Origin: JBEIUO01 sp964549785
GTDB taxonomy: Bacteria; Planctomycetota; Phycisphaerae; Phycisphaerales; UBA1924
Length of the DNA: 10,350 nucleotides
Assembly (NCBI GenBank): GCA_964549785.1
Contig: CAZJXA010000113.1
Location: 1-10,350, forward strand
Direction: 5' to 3'
Below are positions 7,334-10,350 of the stretch, in pieces (positions within the stretch are counted from its first letter, which is position 1; each line of letters starts with the position of its first letter). The notes under the pieces were generated by a model. The model did not search any database. It was not told the DNA's origin and saw nothing but the letters and a program-made list of their open reading frames with translations. Both the position numbers and the translations under genes were made by a program.

Positions 7334-7489
7334 GGTTCGACCCCAGTGTACACGATTTTAGGAGCGTGTCACGGTCAAAACGAACCGAATTTCATCGCCC
7401 CTTTCGGCCCGGCTGAAAGCGCTGCGGATCGCGTGCCCGCATCGAACGGCTCTACGAAAACCGTCCGTGCGTGCACCTGCGCCGAATTC

Positions 7490-9556
7490 TCACGGAGCAA
7501 TCACCTTCATCTTCGCGGAGACCGCCGAGAGGCCGCCCGCAGCATCGATCTGTTTCGCCGAAATCTGATGGGTTCCGCGCGCCAGACCGCCTTCGATCAA
7601 GAACTCCCAGTTTCCTTCCGCATCGACGGGAACAAACCCGATCTGGGCCGAGCCGACGTAGACCGCCACGCTCATCTCCGGCACGCCCCTGCCTTCGATC
7701 GTCGGCCGGTTGGTCGTCAGGACGATCCGCCGCGGCAGTTGGCTCGCATCGATGTCGTCGGAGCGGATACCCCGGATCAACGGCTTGGGCGTTCGGCCCA
7801 GATTCACCACGACCAGAGGCTCCGACGGCTCCGACCGGTTGTACGCGAGGTCTTCCTGAACGAAGCGGTACACCGACGATCCGAGAGCGGGCTTGCTCTG
7901 TCGGAGCGTGAAGTTTCCGTCGGCACCGACCACGGCTTTGACCTTCGTCAAGACCCGGTCGTTCTCAATAAGCCATACCGTGGCCCCGGGCTCGCCCCGG
8001 CCGCTCAACAGCAGCGGCTTGCGGTTGGTGATGTTGTCCGAGGTGTTCCCCGAATCGCTGGCATCCGCGAGGTCCGGGGCCGACGGCGGATTGCAGGTTC
8101 GATCTGCGACGATCGTGAAGAACGAGCGACGCGGGCCTTCCACTCCGTTCAGCGTCTGGGAACACGAAAGCGTGTAGCGCCCCTCGGATATCTCGGAAGC
8201 GGACTCGTCATACAGAAAGGCATTGCTCCGGCGATCAACGGGGGCCGAGTACCAGAGCCCGTCGTCAAGATAGAAGTTGGTGCCCGCGCCCACCGTCACC
8301 CCGGAGCCGACAAACGCCGGGAGTGGCTCGCGCGTGTGGATCGTTCCCCGCACGTTGCGGAACGTCGGTGTGCCTTGACGCGGATCCCAGACCGCGATGC
8401 GTGACGGCGCGGGAGGGACGACCGAGGGCGGCGGCGGGGGCGCAGGCGGAGGAGGAGGCGGCGGCCCAGGCGGAGGCGGAGGCCCAGGCGGAGGCGGAGG
8501 GGCCAGATTTGCCGCCAAGTACAACGGCGATGTCACGCTCCGCGGCGAATCATCCAAAGGATCGCCCCGCACGAGCATCGACCCCAGGTCATTGATCGCC
8601 AGCACCGACCGGACCTTCCACGTTCGGTCGCTGACGCGTTGATCGGCCACGTACGAGAGTTCGCCATACGACCAGATGACACCCTCGCCGAGGAGGTCGT
8701 TGATCGCGGAACTCCCGACTACGACCCCCGCGTTGTTAATGTCCGTAGGCTCGAAGGCGAGCGTCGTGCTCAGGCCATCGCGATTCCAATACGTCGGACG
8801 CCGAACGCCCGACCCCGCGAGAGACGCCCATCCAACGGCTTCGATCGAGTCGTTCAGGTCGGCCACCTCGCCCGATGTGCAGCCGGGCGGCAGCGGGTAC
8901 CGCGTCGCCCCGAACGGGGCGCTCCACAGCCACGGTACCGTGTTTCCGTTCATAAGCATGGTGCCGACGACCACCCCGTTGGAGTTGACACCCGTGACCG
9001 CGAAGTTGACGTCCGGATCCCACCCTTGGTCGGGCAGCGTGATCACCGTCACACCCGCCGGCCCGATCAGCACCGGGAACGCGCCGCCCGCCGGAAGGCC
9101 CGAGTTCCCATCCCGGTAGCGTGCGAAGAGCACACCCGCGGCATAGCCGCCCGTCGCCGCCACGCGCTTTACCTCAAGGCCGTCTGATCGCCACTCCTGC
9201 GCATTCGGCGGCAGATTCGAAGGAATAGGGGTTCCAAACGACGTCCACGCACCCTGCACGTAGAGGTAACTCGGCCGGCCATCCACCAGCACCGAGCCGT
9301 CGGCCCGTATGCCGCGCACCGTGCCGTTCCCGCTCAATTCCGTGATCGTCACGGAAGGAGCCCCCGACCAATACGCGCCCCCAATGAGGAAGCCCAAACC
9401 GTCGCGGTTGACGCCGGCGACCCGCCCCGAATTGTTAAGAAATGCCCCGGCCTGACCGAACGTATCGGGCAACGGTGTTCCCGAATAACTCTGGCCCCAC
9501 GCCATCTGGGCAAATGACCCGGCGACGGCGATCATGCGGACAATCGAATGCTTCAT
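7490..9556 (-). CDS. Secreted HAF-repeat-like / polyproline / bacterial Ig-like surface protein
   Basis: The 688-residue product starts at ATG 9556. Residues 1-21 are a signal peptide with a likely cut after AWG. Residues about 30-350 hold at least five HAF-like repeats: AFLNNSGRVAGVNRDG (38-53), GVNSNGVVVGTM (189-200), DLNDSIEAVGWAS (233-245), DINNAGVVVGSS (272-283) and AINDLGSMLVRGD (320-332). Each is followed by a W/Y-rich strand such as PWLWS or VIWSYG, as in extracellular propeller-like repeats. A polyproline hinge (353-377) follows, then a linker domain (385-485). Two bacterial Ig-like repeats finish the chain: PDLADASDSGNTSDNITN...GRGEPGATVWL (494-530) and RPTIEGRGVPEMSVAVYVG...DAEGNW...GTHQISAKQIDAAG (617-674), as in large adhesins. 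There is no dockerin-like tail or membrane anchor. It is probably an exported surface or adhesion protein; ligand and function are unknown. Confidence 0.8.
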   Translation of the reverse strand: MKHSIVRMIAVAGSFAQMAWGQSYSGTPLPDTFGQAGAFLNNSGRVAGVNRDGLGFLIGGAYWSGAPSVTITELSGNGTVRGIRADGSVLVDGRPSYLYVQGAWTSFGTPIPSNLPPNAQEWRSDGLEVKRVAATGGYAAGVLFARYRDGNSGLPAGGAFPVLIGPAGVTVITLPDQGWDPDVNFAVTGVNSNGVVVGTMLMNGNTVPWLWSAPFGATRYPLPPGCTSGEVADLNDSIEAVGWASLAGSGVRRPTYWNRDGLSTTLAFEPTDINNAGVVVGSSAINDLLGEGVIWSYGELSYVADQRVSDRTWKVRSVLAINDLGSMLVRGDPLDDSPRSVTSPLYLAANLAPPPPPGPPPPPGPPPPPPPAPPPPPSVVPPAPSRIAVWDPRQGTPTFRNVRGTIHTREPLPAFVGSGVTVGAGTNFYLDDGLWYSAPVDRRSNAFLYDESASEISEGRYTLSCSQTLNGVEGPRRSFFTIVADRTCNPPSAPDLADASDSGNTSDNITNRKPLLLSGRGEPGATVWLIENDRVLTKVKAVVGADGNFTLRQSKPALGSSVYRFVQEDLAYNRSEPSEPLVVVNLGRTPKPLIRGIRSDDIDASQLPRRIVLTTNRPTIEGRGVPEMSVAVYVGSAQIGFVPVDAEGNWEFLIEGGLARGTHQISAKQIDAAGGLSAVSAKMKVIAP
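8426..8500 (-). repeat. Polyproline hinge tract, G-rich on the + strand
   Basis: Twenty-five codons encode Pro runs of 5, 5, 7 and 5 separated by Gly, Gly and Ala (residues 353-377 of the HAF/Ig protein). Within it two perfect 18-bp tandem copies lie at 8463-8480 and 8481-8498, each encoding a PPPPPG-type hexapeptide. The + strand is almost purely GG/GGG runs. Confidence 0.9.
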
Positions 9557-9564
9557 TGCTTGTT

Positions 9565-9569
9565 TCCCC
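9565..9569 (-). promoter_or_regulatory. Probable Shine-Dalgarno site of the HAF/Ig-like protein gene
   Basis: Minus-strand GGGGA ends 8 nt before the ATG at 9556. The match is moderate, but the start is also supported by the signal peptide that follows. Confidence 0.5.
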
Positions 9570-9589
9570 GTGAGTTTGCGCAGGGTGAT

Positions 9590-9611
9590 ACCGGACGGCC
9601 CGCCGCCCGGT
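9590..9611 (-). terminator. Stem-loop after the Mrp-type gene, possible weak terminator
   Basis: On the minus strand ACCGG, then G, then CGG can pair with CCG, T, CCGGT, giving about 9 pairs including one G-T wobble and a 4-nt loop. It lies 41 bp after the TGA of the Mrp-type gene and 33 bp before the next start. No T tract follows, so it could be a weak terminator, an mRNA-stabilising hairpin, or chance in GC-rich DNA. Confidence 0.35.
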
Positions 9612-9652
9612 TACACAAACTCGCCGAAATACGCCCAATTGAGGATGTCCCC

Positions 9653-10350
9653 TCAACTTACCTTCAGCACGGGCCGCCCGCCACCCCGCATGTCCGCCAG
9701 CGCGACCTGATCTTCGGTGCGGGTCACCAAGCCTTCCAAAGCCAGCGCCAGTTGCGCCCCGCTCTCATCCTTCCCCACGAAGTTGGCCGTCGGATTGCCC
9801 TTGTCACAGTTGATGCGCAGGCTGGTCGTGATCGGCACCGCCCCAAGGAACGGCACGTTCAACCGCTGCGCCATGGCCTCGGCTCCACCACGGCCGAAAA
9901 GGTCGTACACCTTGCCGTCATCGCCCACAAAGTAACTCATGTTCTCGACCACGCCCAGCACCTCGATATTCAACTGCTTGAACATCTTCGCTGCCCGCAC
10001 CGCATCGTCCTGCGCCACCCGCTGCGGAGTGCACACCACCACCGCGCCCGCCACCGGCAGCAACTGCGCCATCGTCAGGCTCACATCGCCCGTGCCCGGC
10101 GGCAGGTCGATGATCAGGTAATCGAGTTCGCCCCAACTCGTCTGCTCCGTCAACTGCTTGAACGCCCCGTGCGCCATCGGCCCACGCCAGATCAGCGGCT
10201 TCTCGGGGTCCACCAGTTTCCCGATGGTCATGCACTTGATACCGTGCACATAAAACGGCTGCAACATCCCCTGGTGCACCACCGTCTCGAGGTCCGTCAA
10301 CCCCAGCATCGTCGGCATGCTCGGCCCATAGATGTCGCCGTCGAGCAACC
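9653..10350 (-). CDS. mrp: Mrp/ApbC-family Fe-S cluster carrier ATPase (5' end outside window)
   Basis: The frame is open to the window edge. The last ~232 residues are visible; the Walker A/P-loop lies beyond 10350. Numbering visible residues from the TTG at 10348, family motifs are LLDGDIYGPSMP (start), KPLIWRGPM (50-58), DYLIIDLPPGTGDVSLT (76-92, the Walker B region), VVCTPQ (104-109) and ENMSYFV (135-141). Then come YDLFGRGGA (148-156), VPFLGAVPI (165-173) and LRINCDKGNP (177-186). In this family the dimeric ATPase binds and transfers iron-sulfur clusters in the cytosol. The C-x-x-C pair that usually follows ENMSYF in ApbC/Mrp/NBP35 proteins is absent here; the segment reads GDDGKVYD. Cys106 and Cys181 are the only cysteines downstream of Cys39. 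Similar Cys-less Mrp variants occur in other bacteria. The family assignment is firm, a cluster-carrying role less so. Confidence 0.92.
   Translation of the reverse strand, partial: LLDGDIYGPSMPTMLGLTDLETVVHQGMLQPFYVHGIKCMTIGKLVDPEKPLIWRGPMAHGAFKQLTEQTSWGELDYLIIDLPPGTGDVSLTMAQLLPVAGAVVVCTPQRVAQDDAVRAAKMFKQLNIEVLGVVENMSYFVGDDGKVYDLFGRGGAEAMAQRLNVPFLGAVPITTSLRINCDKGNPTANFVGKDESGAQLALALEGLVTRTEDQVALADMRGGGRPVLKVS

Noticed and set aside
7355..7378. Possible promoter for the metalloprotease: TTGACC (7373-7378) and TAAAAT (7355-7360) on the minus strand.
   Set aside because: The two boxes are only 12 bp apart, too close for a standard sigma-70-type promoter; at 16-17 bp spacing the -35 box is poor. 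TAAAAT alone is not enough evidence.
5648..8404. A 918-codon open frame on the + strand, antisense to the metalloprotease and the HAF/Ig gene.
   Set aside because: It is Arg/His-rich without recognisable domains and runs antisense through two well-supported genes and the gap between them. Such long antisense frames are expected in GC-rich DNA with strong third-position bias.

Overview
The window looks like an ordinary stretch of chromosome from a GC-rich planctomycete, most likely of the class Phycisphaerae. The best clue is the C-terminal tail of the large metalloprotease gene (minus strand, 5138-7321). It has two Asp-rich EF-hand/dockerin-like loops, each followed by an I/V-V-x-F-F motif, and ends in Ser-Gly-Cys. 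Secreted Phycisphaerales proteins typically carry such tails. Non-ATG starts, extracytoplasmic proteins with signal peptides, and a PQQ-type sugar/sorbosone dehydrogenase-like lipoprotein fit the same group. The assignment rests on recognition, not on a database search.

Layout: (1) 1-1089 (+) is the 3' part of an NfeD/ClpP-class membrane-type serine protease, closed by a strong intrinsic terminator at 1120-1150. (2) 1160-2329 (-) is a beta-propeller PQQ-dependent dehydrogenase-like lipoprotein that converges on gene 1. (3) 2578-3126 (+) is a small glycine-zipper protein, divergent from gene 2 across a 248-bp intergenic region and closed by a second strong terminator at 3165-3210. (4) 3274-4968 (-) is an M14 zinc carboxypeptidase with all catalytic residues. 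(5) 5138-7321 (-) is a reprolysin-like (M12B-type) zinc endopeptidase with Ig-like domains and the dockerin-like tail. (6) 7490-9556 (-) is a large secreted protein of HAF-like repeats, a polyproline hinge and bacterial Ig-like repeats. (7) 9653-10350 (-) is the 3' part of an Mrp/ApbC-type Fe-S carrier P-loop ATPase. No intergenic gap exceeds 300 bp, and no tRNA, rRNA, CRISPR array or insertion sequence was seen.

Genes working together: the M12B endopeptidase and the M14 carboxypeptidase lie head-to-tail on the same strand with no visible terminator between them. They would make a plausible secreted protein-degrading pair, an endo-cutter followed by an exo-trimmer. The HAF/Ig protein upstream on the same strand is also exported and may be a surface or adhesion protein. 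The Mrp-type ATPase is a cytosolic housekeeping protein unrelated to these.

I do not see a convincing undescribed system. The points most worth a second look are the absence of any usable ATG for the M14 gene and its open frame running into the protease upstream, the Mrp homologue without a C-x-x-C motif, the HAF + polyproline + Ig architecture, and the NfeD-type protease domain with a helical tail in place of the usual membrane and OB parts.
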